From: Alphaproteobacteria bacterium
GTDB lineage: Bacteria > Pseudomonadota > Alphaproteobacteria > Rickettsiales > UBA3002
Direction of reading: 5' to 3'
DNA: 64,000 nt
NCBI GenBank assembly: GCA_022841525.1
Contig: JALHRI010000003.1
Span: 1-64,000 of the forward strand
A program made the position numbers and the translations under genes. Under the pieces are notes generated by a model. It saw nothing but the letters and a program-made list of their open reading frames with translations. It made no database searches and was not told the DNA's origin. This document shows positions 9,507 to 17,724 of this stretch, piece by piece (position 1 is the stretch's first letter; each line of letters starts with the position of its first letter).

Positions 9507-10811
9507 ATGGGGGCACACATGCGCGCGGTAAAACATTGGCTATCTCTAGGCGTGATTGCGCTAGCAGTTGCAGGATTCTTCTCCATCGTGCTGGTGATTG
9601 GCCGCACACCGGCGCTACAGGAAATGCGCTGGGCGAAGGATCTGTTTTCTGTGGCACTGGTGGTTCATGTCGATCTGTCGGTGTGGGTTTGGTTTTGTTC
9701 CATGATCGCAGCGATGCTCAGCCTAAACATGCACACCCGCGCACAGCGCATACCGGCGCTTGAGCGCGCCGCAGTAATTACCGCTGCCATTGGCACCGCC
9801 TGCCTGGCACTTTCCCCGCTGGAAGGCGAGTGGCAGGTTATTAAAAGTAACTACATCCCGGTGCTAAATAATGCCTTATTCTTTTTGGGTCTTAGCCTGA
9901 TTGCAAGCGGTGTCGCGCTGATGGCGTTCGAGACGCTGTGGCAGCGTTCAAGCTGGAAAAGGCCTGAAGGTGCGCTGGCGGTGATTTTACTGCTATCCTT
10001 AAGCCTGTTCATTCATAGCGGCATGGCCTTAAGCGCTGGCTACGCCCCGGAGGAGCGGTTCGAATACCTCTTCTGGGCGGGTGGGCACACCATGCAGCAC
10101 GCGTTCAGTCTAGCGATGATTATCGCGTGGGCGGCGCTATTTCAGCGAACCTATCAGCAAGACATTTTCAGCACCCGGCTGGTAGCAGCCTTCATGGCGC
10201 TTTCTATCTATGCTGCGATTCAGCCTTTGCCAGAAGCGCTGAGTTACCGGGTGGATGACGGCGCATTTCAGCTATCCTTCACCACGGCGATGATTCGCTT
10301 AGGCGGCATTGCCCCAGCCATCGCGCTGGCGGTGGTGATGTGGCGCATGTGGCGCATACCAAAGCCCGCCAGATTGCGTGACGCGTATTTCACATCGCTG
10401 GTGATGTCGATGCTGTTATTCGTCGCAGGCGGTGTTTTGGGGTTAATGATCACGGGTCAGAACGTCACTATTCCTGCGCATTATCACGGCTCTATCGTCG
10501 CAGTTACCATTGCGCTGATGGGCTATGGGTATAGTTTGCTGCCGCAGCTTGGCCTCACCTCCGTGCAGTACCGAAAAGCAGCGGTGCTGCAGCCTGTTTT
10601 CTATGCACTCGGCCAGCTGATGCATATTGGCGGGTTGGCCTATAGCGGTGGCTACGGGGTACTTCGTAAAAGCGCAGAATCTACGGCAAGTTTGGCGCCG
10701 GAGGTGAAAATCGCGTTAGCAGTTATGGGCACTGGCGGGCTACTTGCGATTATTGGCGGCCTTATGTTCGTATGGGTGATGGCGACGGCGTTTTACAAAG
10801 CGCGCCGATAA
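9507..10811 (+). CDS. Heme-copper oxidase subunit I-like integral membrane protein
   Basis: The 434-residue product has about twelve hydrophobic segments and the layout of a heme-copper oxidase subunit I. Candidate heme and copper ligands are present: VVHVDLSVWVWF (helix 2 His), WAGGHTMQHAF (the helix 6 Trp-Gly-His motif), and HYHGSIVAVTIALMGYGY (helix 7 His pair). It is shorter than CoxI or CcoN and is not accompanied by subunits II or III. Stand-alone proteins of this sort occur in Rickettsiales and other Alphaproteobacteria, where function is not established. It sits head-to-head with the heme A synthase, suggesting a role in terminal oxidation or heme delivery. The start is ATG 9507 or 9519. 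Confidence 0.72.
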   Translation: MGAHMRAVKHWLSLGVIALAVAGFFSIVLVIGRTPALQEMRWAKDLFSVALVVHVDLSVWVWFCSMIAAMLSLNMHTRAQRIPALERAAVITAAIGTACLALSPLEGEWQVIKSNYIPVLNNALFFLGLSLIASGVALMAFETLWQRSSWKRPEGALAVILLLSLSLFIHSGMALSAGYAPEERFEYLFWAGGHTMQHAFSLAMIIAWAALFQRTYQQDIFSTRLVAAFMALSIYAAIQPLPEALSYRVDDGAFQLSFTTAMIRLGGIAPAIALAVVMWRMWRIPKPARLRDAYFTSLVMSMLLFVAGGVLGLMITGQNVTIPAHYHGSIVAVTIALMGYGYSLLPQLGLTSVQYRKAAVLQPVFYALGQLMHIGGLAYSGGYGVLRKSAESTASLAPEVKIALAVMGTGGLLAIIGGLMFVWVMATAFYKARR

Positions 10812-10919
10812 GCCGATATAATCCGTTAGAAAACGTGATGAAACTGTCGTCGGATTTACTTGCGAGCCGCGCGCATTTGTCGTATTGCGTAGGATGAAGT
10901 TAACCCATAGGAGAGTCCC

Positions 10920-11450
10920 ATGACTTCAACAAAAACACGTGCGATTGCCGCGCTGGTTGTCACCTCGATGCTGGTCAGCGCATGCGGCGCTTCCAATGCC
11001 GAAAACGCTCGTCAGGGCGGAATTTTGAATGGCGGCGGCATCACCAAAGGTGATGTTGGAACCGTGCTGGGTGCCGCAGGTGGTGCAGCGCTTGGCTCGC
11101 GTATTGGCTCAGGGTCAGGCCGCGTGGCAGGCATTGCCGTGGGCACGTTACTTGGCGCAGGGTTGGGCCGTGAAATCGGCGCATCGCTTGATAGGGCGGA
11201 CATGAATTTTTACAATACCACACAACAACAAGCGTTAGAAACCGCGCAACCGGGGCAAACCTTGCCTTGGCAAAATCCGCAAAGCGGCAATAACGGCAGC
11301 TTTACCCCTTCAGGTTATTACACCAACAATGAGGGGCAATATTGCCGCGAATTTTCGCAAACCATTCAGGTGGGCGGAAAGTCTGAACGTGCATTCGGCA
11401 CCGCCTGCCGCCAGCAAGATGGCACCTGGCGTGTGGTAAATGCGAACTAA
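10920..11450 (+). CDS. Outer-membrane lipoprotein with glycine-zipper segment (17 kDa surface antigen type)
   Basis: The 176-residue precursor has a type II signal peptide with lipobox V19-S20-A21-C22 and no aspartate at +2, so an outer-membrane anchored lipoprotein is expected. Residues 40-90 are a glycine-zipper 2TM region (GTVLGAAGGAALGSRIGSG, then GTLLGAGLGREIGASLD). The C-terminal part, QYCREFSQTIQVGGKSERAFGTAC, is the typical end of the rickettsial 17 kDa antigen/Omp25-like family and has a cysteine pair. AGGAGAG stands a few bases before the ATG. TATAAT at 10817-10822, with a TTTACA 19 bases before it, may be the promoter. A good terminator follows. Confidence 0.88.
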   Translation: MTSTKTRAIAALVVTSMLVSACGASNAENARQGGILNGGGITKGDVGTVLGAAGGAALGSRIGSGSGRVAGIAVGTLLGAGLGREIGASLDRADMNFYNTTQQQALETAQPGQTLPWQNPQSGNNGSFTPSGYYTNNEGQYCREFSQTIQVGGKSERAFGTACRQQDGTWRVVNAN

Positions 11451-11472
11451 TTCGTAATTAAGAAGAGCCTAG

Positions 11473-11511
11473 CGCCGTGGTGATGGCTATGCTATGACCA
11501 CGGCGTTTTAG
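11473..11511 (+). terminator. Rho-independent terminator after the lipoprotein gene
   Basis: CGCCGTGGT (11473-11481) and ACCACGGCG (11497-11505) form a perfect 9-bp stem with a 15-base loop, followed by TTTTAGTTT. It separates the lipoprotein gene from fabI. Confidence 0.85.
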
Positions 11512-11539
11512 TTTCCGTAAGATGTAAGTAGAGTGCTTT

Positions 11540-12367
11540 ATGACCGAAGAGACACGTATCCCAGCCGGCAATCTCATGAACGGCAAACGTGGCCTGATTA
11601 TGGGTGTCGCCAACGATAAATCCATCGCATGGGGCATCACGCAATATCTGGCCGCACAAGGTGCCGAGCTGGCGTTCACCTATCAGGGGGAAGCGCTGGA
11701 AAAGCGCGTACGCCCGTTGGCGGAGTCCGTGAATGGCAAACATATTTTGCCGTGCGATGTCACCAATATGCATAGCATCGACAGCGTGTTTGATACGCTG
11801 GAAAAAGACTGGGGCAGCCTTGACTTTGTTGTGCATGCGATTGCCTTTTCCGACAAAGACGAGCTGAAAGGTAAATACGTAGATACGTCGCTGGAAAATT
11901 TTCAGATGACGATGAATATCAGCGTCTATTCCTTCACTGCAGTGGCAAAGCGCGCTGCGAAACTGATGAAACATGGCGGCTCGCTGCTCACGCTTTCCTA
12001 TCTCGGTGCCGAGCGTGTGACCCCGCATTACAACGTGATGGGCGTGGCCAAAGCGGCGCTGGAAACATCGGTGAAGTATCTGGCCGTGGATTTGGGCAGC
12101 GAAAACATCCGCGTCAACGCGATTTCTGCGGGGCCCATCAAAACCCTCGCCGCGATGGGCATTGGCGACTTCAGATACATCCTCAAATGGAACGAGCTGA
12201 ACTCACCCCTCAAGCGCAACACCACGATTGAAGATGTCGGCGGCGCCGGACTGTACCTACTCTCTGATCTGGGGGGTGGCACCACCGGTGAGGTGCTGCA
12301 CGTGGATAGCGGCTATCATGTCGTGGGTATGAAAGCGATCGACGCGCCGGATATTGCGCTGGTGTAA
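11540..12367 (+). CDS. fabI: Enoyl-[acyl-carrier-protein] reductase (NADH), FabI type
   Basis: FabI carries out the last reduction of each fatty-acid elongation cycle. The 275-residue protein is a short-chain dehydrogenase with the FabI-specific nucleotide motif GVANDKSIAWGI near residue 22 and the catalytic Tyr164-(6 residues)-Lys171 in YNVMGVAKAAL, with the second Tyr (Y154) 10 residues before. GPIKTLAAMGI and the final SGYHVVGM are also typical. The gene follows a terminator and precedes a convergent tRNA-Thr gene, so it is probably transcribed alone. Length and motifs are normal. Confidence 0.95.
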   Translation: MTEETRIPAGNLMNGKRGLIMGVANDKSIAWGITQYLAAQGAELAFTYQGEALEKRVRPLAESVNGKHILPCDVTNMHSIDSVFDTLEKDWGSLDFVVHAIAFSDKDELKGKYVDTSLENFQMTMNISVYSFTAVAKRAAKLMKHGGSLLTLSYLGAERVTPHYNVMGVAKAALETSVKYLAVDLGSENIRVNAISAGPIKTLAAMGIGDFRYILKWNELNSPLKRNTTIEDVGGAGLYLLSDLGGGTTGEVLHVDSGYHVVGMKAIDAPDIALV

Positions 12368-12381
12368 AACCAGTAAAACAC

Positions 12382-12456
12382 TGGTGCTGCTGAGAAGAAT
12401 CGAACTTCCGACCCCGTCATTACCAATGACGTGCTCTACCACTGAGCTACAGCAGC
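12382..12456 (-). tRNA. tRNA-Thr (anticodon GGT)
   Basis: A complete cloverleaf is readable on the minus strand: acceptor GCTGCTG/CAGCAGC, D arm GCTC..GAGC, anticodon stem CGTCA with loop TTGGTAA (anticodon GGT), T arm with GTTCGAT, discriminator A and encoded CCA (12382-12384). It is convergent with fabI, 14 bases after its stop. Confidence 0.95.
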
Positions 12457-12527
12457 ACTAAAGGCCTGCGCTGTTTGCCACAAGCCCTGCTTGCCTGCAA
12501 GCGCGAATTTTGATAGGCTAGCGCATT

Positions 12528-12686
12528 ATGGATAAGCCAGATCAGCGCCCGAAGGCTTTGCCGCAGGTGCCTGCCACCAGCCCCCGCACCGAGCCGGTGC
12601 GCAAGGCATTGCGGGCCAAAAAACTGCGCGCCAATCTGGCGCGGCGCAAGCTGGCGGCGCAAAAACAGATCGGCCAGACATCGTGA
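12528..12686 (+). CDS. Small basic protein, 52 residues, unknown
   Basis: The reading frame encodes 52 residues rich in Lys, Arg, Pro and Ala, with a run of basic helix-formers in the second half (RKALRAKKLRANLARRKLAA). I do not recognise it. Its TGA stop overlaps the GTG start of the next frame (GTGA), so the two are likely translated from one message. The ribosome binding site is not obvious. The composition could reflect a nucleic-acid or ribosome-associated protein, but that is speculation. Confidence 0.45.
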   Translation: MDKPDQRPKALPQVPATSPRTEPVRKALRAKKLRANLARRKLAAQKQIGQTS

Positions 12687-12988
12687 ATAGCGCCGAAAAA
12701 AAGCTCAAAAGAAAGCTTCAGCGCATTAAAAATGCTAAGCAGGCGATGATTTTTCAGCATGCCGAGCTTCACGAAGAAAACCGTGAAAAAGAGCGTGAGC
12801 GCGAGGAATCCCTACGCGAAGCCGCAAAAAAATCAGGCCGCGCGGCGGCTGGTAAAATTGAAGCACCGGCGGTGTGGAGCGCGAAAATGCAGGAAATCCG
12901 CAATAAAATTGATGGCAAAAAACGCATGGCCGAAGAACGCTGGAACCGCTTTGCCGGCACCGACGATGCGGGTGCGATGGGGCGTTAA
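12683..12988 (+). CDS. Hypothetical charged helical protein, 101 residues
   Basis: The 101-residue product is almost entirely charged alpha-helix (Lys, Glu, Arg and Ala), with HAELHEENREKEREREESLREA in the middle likely to form a coiled coil. There is no membrane segment. The end, KRMAEERWNRFAGTDDAG, looks ordered: a tail with Trp and Phe. It starts with GTG inside the stop codon of the preceding small gene, so the pair appears translationally coupled. It is convergent with alr and the two stop codons overlap. No family recognised. Confidence 0.55.
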   Translation: MNSAEKKLKRKLQRIKNAKQAMIFQHAELHEENREKEREREESLREAAKKSGRAAAGKIEAPAVWSAKMQEIRNKIDGKKRMAEERWNRFAGTDDAGAMGR

Positions 12989-14064
12989 ACGTAGCGGCGC
13001 GTCACGCGAGGGCCAATGCGGGTGAGTATTTCGTAGCCAATCGTGCCTGCGCTGTCGGCCAAATCATCGACACGAATAGAGTCGCGGTCGCCTAAAATTT
13101 CTATGGTTCTTGCCTGATTTAGAAGTGCGTCAGGAACATGGCTGACATCAAAACACAGCATATCCATGGTTACACGTCCAACCAGTGGTGCGCGGTGCTC
13201 GCCTATATAACCGTAGGCTTTTCCCGAAAGGCTGCGCAGATAGCCATCGGCATACCCACTGGCGACGGTGGCAATTTTTGCGCCGGCGGGCAGAGTTTGG
13301 GTCGCGCCGTAGCCTACGCTTTGCGCCGCCTCCAGTGTGCGGATTTGTATGATCGGTGCGTGCCAGCTGGCGACATGCTGCATCGGGTTTTTAGCGCTGT
13401 CTTGCGGGCGGATGCCGTAAAGCGAGCAGCCCGGGCGGGCAAGATCGAAATGATAATCAGCCGGTAAAAAAACGCCGCCCGAATTACACAGACTGATTGG
13501 CATCTCAGGAAACTTTTCGCGCACACGCTGCATCAAGCCAAGCTGCGTGTTATTGAGCGCGTGGGATACTTCCGGTGCGCAGGCCAGATGCGACATGATC
13601 GCCGCACAGCGCAAATCGCGCAGGGTATCTGGTGTGATGGTCGCAAAAAAATCATCCGGTTGCAGGCCAAGGCGCGCCATACCGGTATCCATATGCAGCA
13701 TACTTGCCGCATGGGGATGATCCTTCGCCCCGGGCAGCCACCGGCTGATCTGCCCAGCGCTAGCAAGGGCAGGGATGAGTCGATGATTAATGAAGGCAAA
13801 TTCCTCACCTTCCTGCACCCCGTGAAACACCACAATGCGCACATCGGGCAGGCTGTGACGCAGGCTGATTGCCTCTGCCAGCGTGGCGACAAAAAACGTA
13901 TGGCAGCCAGCTTTTTCCAGTGCGCCGGAAACTTCGGTCGCCCCCAGGCCGTAGGCATCCGCCTTGACTACGGCGCCGGTTTCTTTGCCGTAGAAGCGCT
14001 CAGCCAGCAAGCGCCAGTTGGCGGTGATGGCTGCAAGATCAACATTGAGTATGGGTTCAAACAT
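12985..14064 (-). CDS. alr: Alanine racemase
   Basis: Alr is a PLP enzyme that makes D-alanine for peptidoglycan. The 359-residue protein has the N-terminal barrel with the PLP lysine K34 in VVKADAYGLG, and the C-terminal beta domain with the catalytic tyrosine region SVGYGATQTLPAGAKIATVASGYADGY. RVTMDMLCFDVSH near residue 300 is the conserved Met-Asp segment. The start at 14064 gives the usual N-terminus (LNVDLAAITANWRLL). It is downstream of dnaB on the same strand, the usual alphaproteobacterial order, but a 166-base gap with a palindromic repeat separates them. Confidence 0.94.
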   Translation of the reverse strand: MFEPILNVDLAAITANWRLLAERFYGKETGAVVKADAYGLGATEVSGALEKAGCHTFFVATLAEAISLRHSLPDVRIVVFHGVQEGEEFAFINHRLIPALASAGQISRWLPGAKDHPHAASMLHMDTGMARLGLQPDDFFATITPDTLRDLRCAAIMSHLACAPEVSHALNNTQLGLMQRVREKFPEMPISLCNSGGVFLPADYHFDLARPGCSLYGIRPQDSAKNPMQHVASWHAPIIQIRTLEAAQSVGYGATQTLPAGAKIATVASGYADGYLRSLSGKAYGYIGEHRAPLVGRVTMDMLCFDVSHVPDALLNQARTIEILGDRDSIRVDDLADSAGTIGYEILTRIGPRVTRRYV

Positions 14065-14137
14065 GGATTTTCTCTAGCGGCGGAACGCTGCAATGGCAAC
14101 GTAAGACCGTGATATTATGCCTAAAAATCTTTTATTT

Positions 14138-14196
14138 TGTCATTCCTGCGCAAGCAGGAATCTTAGCATAAGATCCCTGCGTATCCAGGGATGACA
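14138..14196. repeat. Intergenic inverted repeat, TGTCATTCC type
   Basis: TGTCATTCC at 14138-14146 and GGGATGACA at 14188-14196 form outer arms. Inside, ATTCCTGC..GCAGGAAT and ATCCCTGCG..CCAGGGAT give two nested hairpins. This is the form of the short dispersed palindromic elements common between genes in many Proteobacteria. It lies between dnaB and alr and could terminate or stabilise the dnaB message. A related element with TGTCATGCC is at about 22286. Confidence 0.6.
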
Positions 14197-14230
14197 AGTA
14201 ATAATGCAGTAAAGCAGCCCCATCAACGCA

Positions 14231-15709
14231 TCAGTAGCTGGTTTCGGGTAAAAATTCCGGCTTGGCGTAATTTTCAAAGCGGGTAAATTCGCCTTGGAAC
14301 TGCAGGGTTACCGTATCAATCGGGCCGTTACGGTGTTTGGAGACAATCACATCCGCCAGACCGTGGACTTTGGCCATTTCGTTCTGCCAGCCAATATGGT
14401 CTTCGGTGCCTTCTTTGGGCTGTTTACGCATGAGGTAGTATTCCTCGCGGTAGACGAACATGACGATATCGGCATCTTGCTCGATACTTCCGGACTCGCG
14501 CAAATCCGCCAGTTGTGGGCGTTTGTCATCGCGGCTTTCCACCGCACGTGAAAGCTGCGACAGCGCAATGACGGGAATGTTAAGCTCCTTGGCAATCGCT
14601 TTGAGGCCCTGGGTGATTTCCGAAATTTCCTGTACGCGGTTGGTGTTGTTATTGGTGGTGGTTGCCCGCACCAGCTGCAAATAATCGACCACGAGTAAGG
14701 AAAGATTATGTACCCGCTTCATACGTCTGGCGCGGCTGCGCAGCGCGGCGATGGAAAGGGCGGGCGTATCATCGATATGAAAGGGCAGGGAGGAAAGGCG
14801 CTGCGATTCTTGCACCAGGCGGCTCATTTCGTCTTTTTGCAAATCCCCGCGCTGCAGCTTGTGCGATGAAATGCTGCACTCGGTCGCGAGCATACGCATC
14901 GCGAGTTGTTCCGCCGACATTTCGAGCGAGAAGAACCCCACCGAACGTCCTTTTTCGCCGCGCAATACCTTCTCTTCATCTTCCTGCGCAATGGCTTTGG
15001 CTGCGCGGTAGGCGATGTTGGTAGCAAGCGCAGTTTTGCCCATGGATGGACGTCCAGCAAGAATCAAAAGGTCAGAGTTGTGAAGCCCGCCAAGTAGTTT
15101 GTTCAAGCCTTCAAATCCGGTCGAAATTCCTACTACCGTTCCGGCGCGCTGATAGGCACGCTCGGTATGCTCCACGGCTTGCTGCAGCGAAATGCGAAGC
15201 GGGGTGAAGCCACCTTCTGCATCGCCCGCAGAGGCGAGGTTGAACAAGGTTTGTTCGGCAAGCTCCAGTTGCTGATTGCCTGAAAATTCCGAGGGCACTT
15301 CGTAGCCACGGTTGACGACTTCCTCGCCCACACCAATCAAGCGACGCTTGAGGGCTAAATCGACGATAAGTTGCGCGTAATCATGCACGTTGATGATGGT
15401 CGTAGCCGCAGCAACCAACCGCGCGAGATATTGATCTTCCATTGCCTCGCCGCTGGCGAAATGATGTTTCAGTGTGACAGGATTGGCAATGTGACCTTTA
15501 TCGTGAAACAGCAAGATCGCGCGGTAGATACGACCGTGAATCTCGGCGTAAAAATCTTCCGCCTTTAGCGCGCTGCCAACATGATTGAGCGCATCGTTAT
15601 TCAGCAAAATCGCGCCTAGTAGGGCTTGCTCTGCCTCCAGGTTGTGTGGTGCCTCACGGGCGATGGTGCTGGCATTTGCAGCAGAAGGATGGGGTAAAAC
15701 ATTCGTCAT
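14231..15709 (-). CDS. dnaB: Replicative DNA helicase DnaB
   Basis: DnaB is the hexameric 5'-3' helicase of the replication fork. The 492-residue protein starts with an N-terminal collar domain (NLEAEQALLGAILLNNDAL) and continues with the RecA-like motor: Walker A in GRPSMGKTALATNIA near residue 220, Walker B in LLVVDYLQL, the sensor segment EISEITQGLKAIAKEL, and the arginine-finger segment DKRPQLADLRESGSIEQDAD. No intein is present. It is part of the rpsF-rpsR-rplI-x-dnaB string, though a terminator after rplI means it likely also has its own promoter. Confidence 0.96.
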   Translation of the reverse strand: MTNVLPHPSAANASTIAREAPHNLEAEQALLGAILLNNDALNHVGSALKAEDFYAEIHGRIYRAILLFHDKGHIANPVTLKHHFASGEAMEDQYLARLVAAATTIINVHDYAQLIVDLALKRRLIGVGEEVVNRGYEVPSEFSGNQQLELAEQTLFNLASAGDAEGGFTPLRISLQQAVEHTERAYQRAGTVVGISTGFEGLNKLLGGLHNSDLLILAGRPSMGKTALATNIAYRAAKAIAQEDEEKVLRGEKGRSVGFFSLEMSAEQLAMRMLATECSISSHKLQRGDLQKDEMSRLVQESQRLSSLPFHIDDTPALSIAALRSRARRMKRVHNLSLLVVDYLQLVRATTTNNNTNRVQEISEITQGLKAIAKELNIPVIALSQLSRAVESRDDKRPQLADLRESGSIEQDADIVMFVYREEYYLMRKQPKEGTEDHIGWQNEMAKVHGLADVIVSKHRNGPIDTVTLQFQGEFTRFENYAKPEFLPETSY

Positions 15710-15779
15710 GATTTCAAACTAACTAAAAGCGTGGCCACCACCCATGGGCGTAGCGCATTTACTCACAGGCTGTGGGTAA

Positions 15780-16202
15780 TTATTCCCTGCCGCGCCCTTG
15801 GGAGGGATTTGCAAGCAGTTCACGCTCTTTGTCTTTGGGCAGGTGACCAAACAGCTTCATCAGCGCGCCGCCTGCGATAGAGGCGCCTGAGGCCAAAACA
15901 GTTTCAAACGCACTGACGGCCAGAAACCTGGAAACTCCCTGATGTTCAATCAGTGGGTTATCCTTAAAAACCACGCCGACGACCGGAACACTACTGAGCG
16001 CTTTACACCCTTTCAGGTAGTTCTGTTCAATCAGGTCAACGGGCTTTTTACAGGCAGGGACATACACAGAAAGCACTGCGCCCAGCCCAATAAAGGCCGT
16101 GCCTAGCAAGGTGATTTTCGCCACCTGCATGGGTTTTGATTGCTGCTGTAGAGGGGTGTTCATATCAATATCTGGGCTTATCATAGCCTCTAAATGTGAC
16201 AT
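15780..16202 (-). CDS. Hypothetical protein with one or two membrane segments, between rplI and dnaB
   Basis: The frame encodes 140 residues from 16202 or about 127 from the inner ATG before NTPLQQQSKP. A hydrophobic segment (ITLLGTAFIGLGAVLSVYV, about residues 30-48) and a second weaker one (VLASGASIAGGALMKLF, about 103-119) suggest a small membrane protein. The C-terminus is charged. In other Alphaproteobacteria a DUF2232 membrane protein lies in this place; the present protein is much shorter and I see no clear match to it. It follows the terminator of the ribosomal operon and precedes dnaB by 70 bases. Confidence 0.5.
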   Translation of the reverse strand: MSHLEAMISPDIDMNTPLQQQSKPMQVAKITLLGTAFIGLGAVLSVYVPACKKPVDLIEQNYLKGCKALSSVPVVGVVFKDNPLIEHQGVSRFLAVSAFETVLASGASIAGGALMKLFGHLPKDKERELLANPSQGRGRE

Positions 16203-16217
16203 TTTGATGAAGCTATA

Positions 16218-16254
16218 TAAAAAAACCCTCCGCCAGTTGCCGGGCGGAGGGTTT
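16218..16254 (-). terminator. Rho-independent terminator of the rpsF-rpsR-rplI operon
   Basis: On the minus strand AAACCCTCCGCC pairs with GGCGGAGGGTTT around a short loop and is followed by a T tract. It lies about 30 bases after the rplI stop and closes the ribosomal-protein operon. Confidence 0.88.
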
Positions 16255-16284
16255 GGTGTTGTTGCCTTTTGAGGGAGTGTCGGC

Positions 16285-16797
16285 TTAAGCCGCTTCTTCT
16301 TCGCTGGTCGCAGCTGGTGCTGCGCCCGTTAATTCTTCCGGCAGCGGGCTGTCGGCGTTGCGTGCCACGTGTACCTTCACGTTCACCGCCACTTCCGGAT
16401 GCAGGTTGATTTTAGCGCTGTAGACGCCGAGATTCTTGATCGACGTTTGCAAATCGATCAGGCGGCGCTCAACGTTTACTTTTTGCTCAGCCAGTGCTTC
16501 TGCGATATCGCGTACCGCAACGGAGCCGAACAACTTACCATCATCAGATGCCTGACGCACGATGGTTACCGTCAAGTTGCCCATGCTGGCTGCGCGTTTT
16601 TCAGCTTCCACGCGTGCTGCAGCGTTCTGCTCTTCGAGTAGGGCGCGCTTGCTTTCAAACACAGCTTTGTTTGCTTCGTTCGCACGCAGCGCTTTTTTCA
16701 TTGGCAGCAGAAAATTACGGGCAAAACCCGGCTTTACTTTGACCATGTCGCCAACGTTACCCAGTCTGCCGATACGTTCTAATAAAATCACTTCCAT
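16285..16797 (-). CDS. rplI: 50S ribosomal protein bL9
   Basis: bL9 binds 23S rRNA near the L1 stalk. The 170-residue protein has the conserved N-terminal domain (MEVILLERIGRLGNVGDMVKVKPGFARNFLLP), the long central helix (residues 40-75), and the C-terminal domain (FGSVAVRDIAEALAEQ..VERRLI). An Ala/Glu-rich tail of about 20 residues extends beyond the usual end. GGAG stands 6 bases before the ATG. It is the third gene of the rpsF operon. Confidence 0.96.
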   Translation of the reverse strand: MEVILLERIGRLGNVGDMVKVKPGFARNFLLPMKKALRANEANKAVFESKRALLEEQNAAARVEAEKRAASMGNLTVTIVRQASDDGKLFGSVAVRDIAEALAEQKVNVERRLIDLQTSIKNLGVYSAKINLHPEVAVNVKVHVARNADSPLPEELTGAAPAATSEEEAA

Positions 16798-16823
16798 GAT
16801 AGTCTCCTAATGATCCGCAGCGA

Positions 16824-17102
16824 TTACGATTGCACAACGTATGGCATCAGCGCCAGATTGCGTGCACGCTTGATAGCACGGCTAAGCGCGCGCTGTTTTT
16901 TCGCCGAAACGGCGGTGATGCGGCTTGGCATGATTTTGCCACGCTCAGACACGTAACGTTGCAGAAGCTTCACGTCTTTATAGTCAACTTTCGGCGCATT
17001 CTTACCCGAAAGCGGGCAGGATTTACGACGACGGAAAAAGACTTTTTTACCGCCAGCAGCATTGCCAGCAGCAGAGGAATTGGGGGTGGAAGATACGCTC
17101 AT
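16824..17102 (-). CDS. rpsR: 30S ribosomal protein bS18
   Basis: bS18 binds 16S rRNA as a heterodimer with bS6. The 92-residue protein has the family core [34 protein letters not shown], and [14 protein letters not shown] at the C-terminus. It carries an N-terminal extension of about 20 Ser/Ala/Gly-rich residues before the conserved [17 protein letters not shown] precedes the ATG at 17102. It lies 9 bases after rpsF and 26 before rplI. Confidence 0.96.
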   Translation of the reverse strand: MSVSSTPNSSAAGNAAGGKKVFFRRRKSCPLSGKNAPKVDYKDVKLLQRYVSERGKIMPSRITAVSAKKQRALSRAIKRARNLALMPYVVQS

Positions 17103-17111
17103 GAATCACTC

Positions 17112-17459
17112 CTACGCAGCATCTTGGGTTTCGCCGTCGCGCGCACGAAGTATCGCGCTGGGGCCAGTTTCAATTTCATCGACACGCACCGTCAAGCTGC
17201 GCAGCACTTCTTCAGAAATGCGGATATTGCGCTCAAGCTCATTCAGTGCCTCGGTGCTGCAATCAAGTGCGAGCAGGGTGTAATGACCTTTGTTGCTTTT
17301 CTGAATTGGGTAAGCCAACGGGCGCACACCCCAATATTCATTCTTCACCACTTTGCCCTTACGGCTGGTGATGATTTCAACCATACGATCAGTGAGTTTC
17401 TGCAGCTCAGATTTGGGCTGATCGCCACGCGTAATAAACGTGACTTCGTAAAACGACAT
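17112..17459 (-). CDS. rpsF: 30S ribosomal protein bS6
   Basis: bS6 pairs with bS18 on the 30S platform. The 115-residue protein shows the ferredoxin-like fold signatures YEVTFITRGDQPKSELQKL, EYWGVRPLAYPIQKSNKGHYTL and RISEEVLRSLTVRV. Unusually for the class, there is no long acidic C-terminal tail. AAGGAGG lies 5 bases before the ATG. It is the first gene of the rpsF-rpsR-rplI operon, and its leader holds an 8-bp perfect hairpin that may serve autoregulation by bS6:bS18. Confidence 0.96.
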   Translation of the reverse strand: MSFYEVTFITRGDQPKSELQKLTDRMVEIITSRKGKVVKNEYWGVRPLAYPIQKSNKGHYTLLALDCSTEALNELERNIRISEEVLRSLTVRVDEIETGPSAILRARDGETQDAA

Positions 17460-17487
17460 AACGCCTCCTTAGACGGTGCGCATCCGC

Positions 17488-17508
17488 GCTAACACCCCGT
17501 GTGTTAGC
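17488..17508 (-). promoter_or_regulatory. Perfect hairpin in the rpsF leader, candidate S6:S18 autoregulatory site
   Basis: GCTAACAC (17488-17495) and GTGTTAGC (17501-17508) form an 8-bp stem with a 5-base loop, 29 bases upstream of the rpsF start codon on the minus strand. Between hairpin and Shine-Dalgarno the RNA would read a segment with CACCGUC. In many bacteria the bS6:bS18 complex binds its own leader through a hairpin with a bulged CCG. The match here is by eye only. Confidence 0.4.
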
Positions 17509-17724
17509 TTACTGCACGCACCTGTGAATCCAGGTCTGCTTACTTTAGCAGGTGGCGGTTGATAGGAGATAGACCATACAAATGCAAGGAAAAAGATTGC
17601 GCACCTGCTGCACATGCATGGCCGTTATGTTGCAATGCGCCTTGCCTTTTACGCCCAGCGCCAGTACAAGGCCGCCAATCGTTGCGCGCTGATACTTAAA
17701 ATAATTACAGAACAAGGGGTTGAT

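Noticed and set aside
12370-12386. ACCAGT..ACTGGT hairpin between fabI and tRNA-Thr as a terminator
   Set aside because: No T tract on either strand, and it overlaps the tRNA 3' end.
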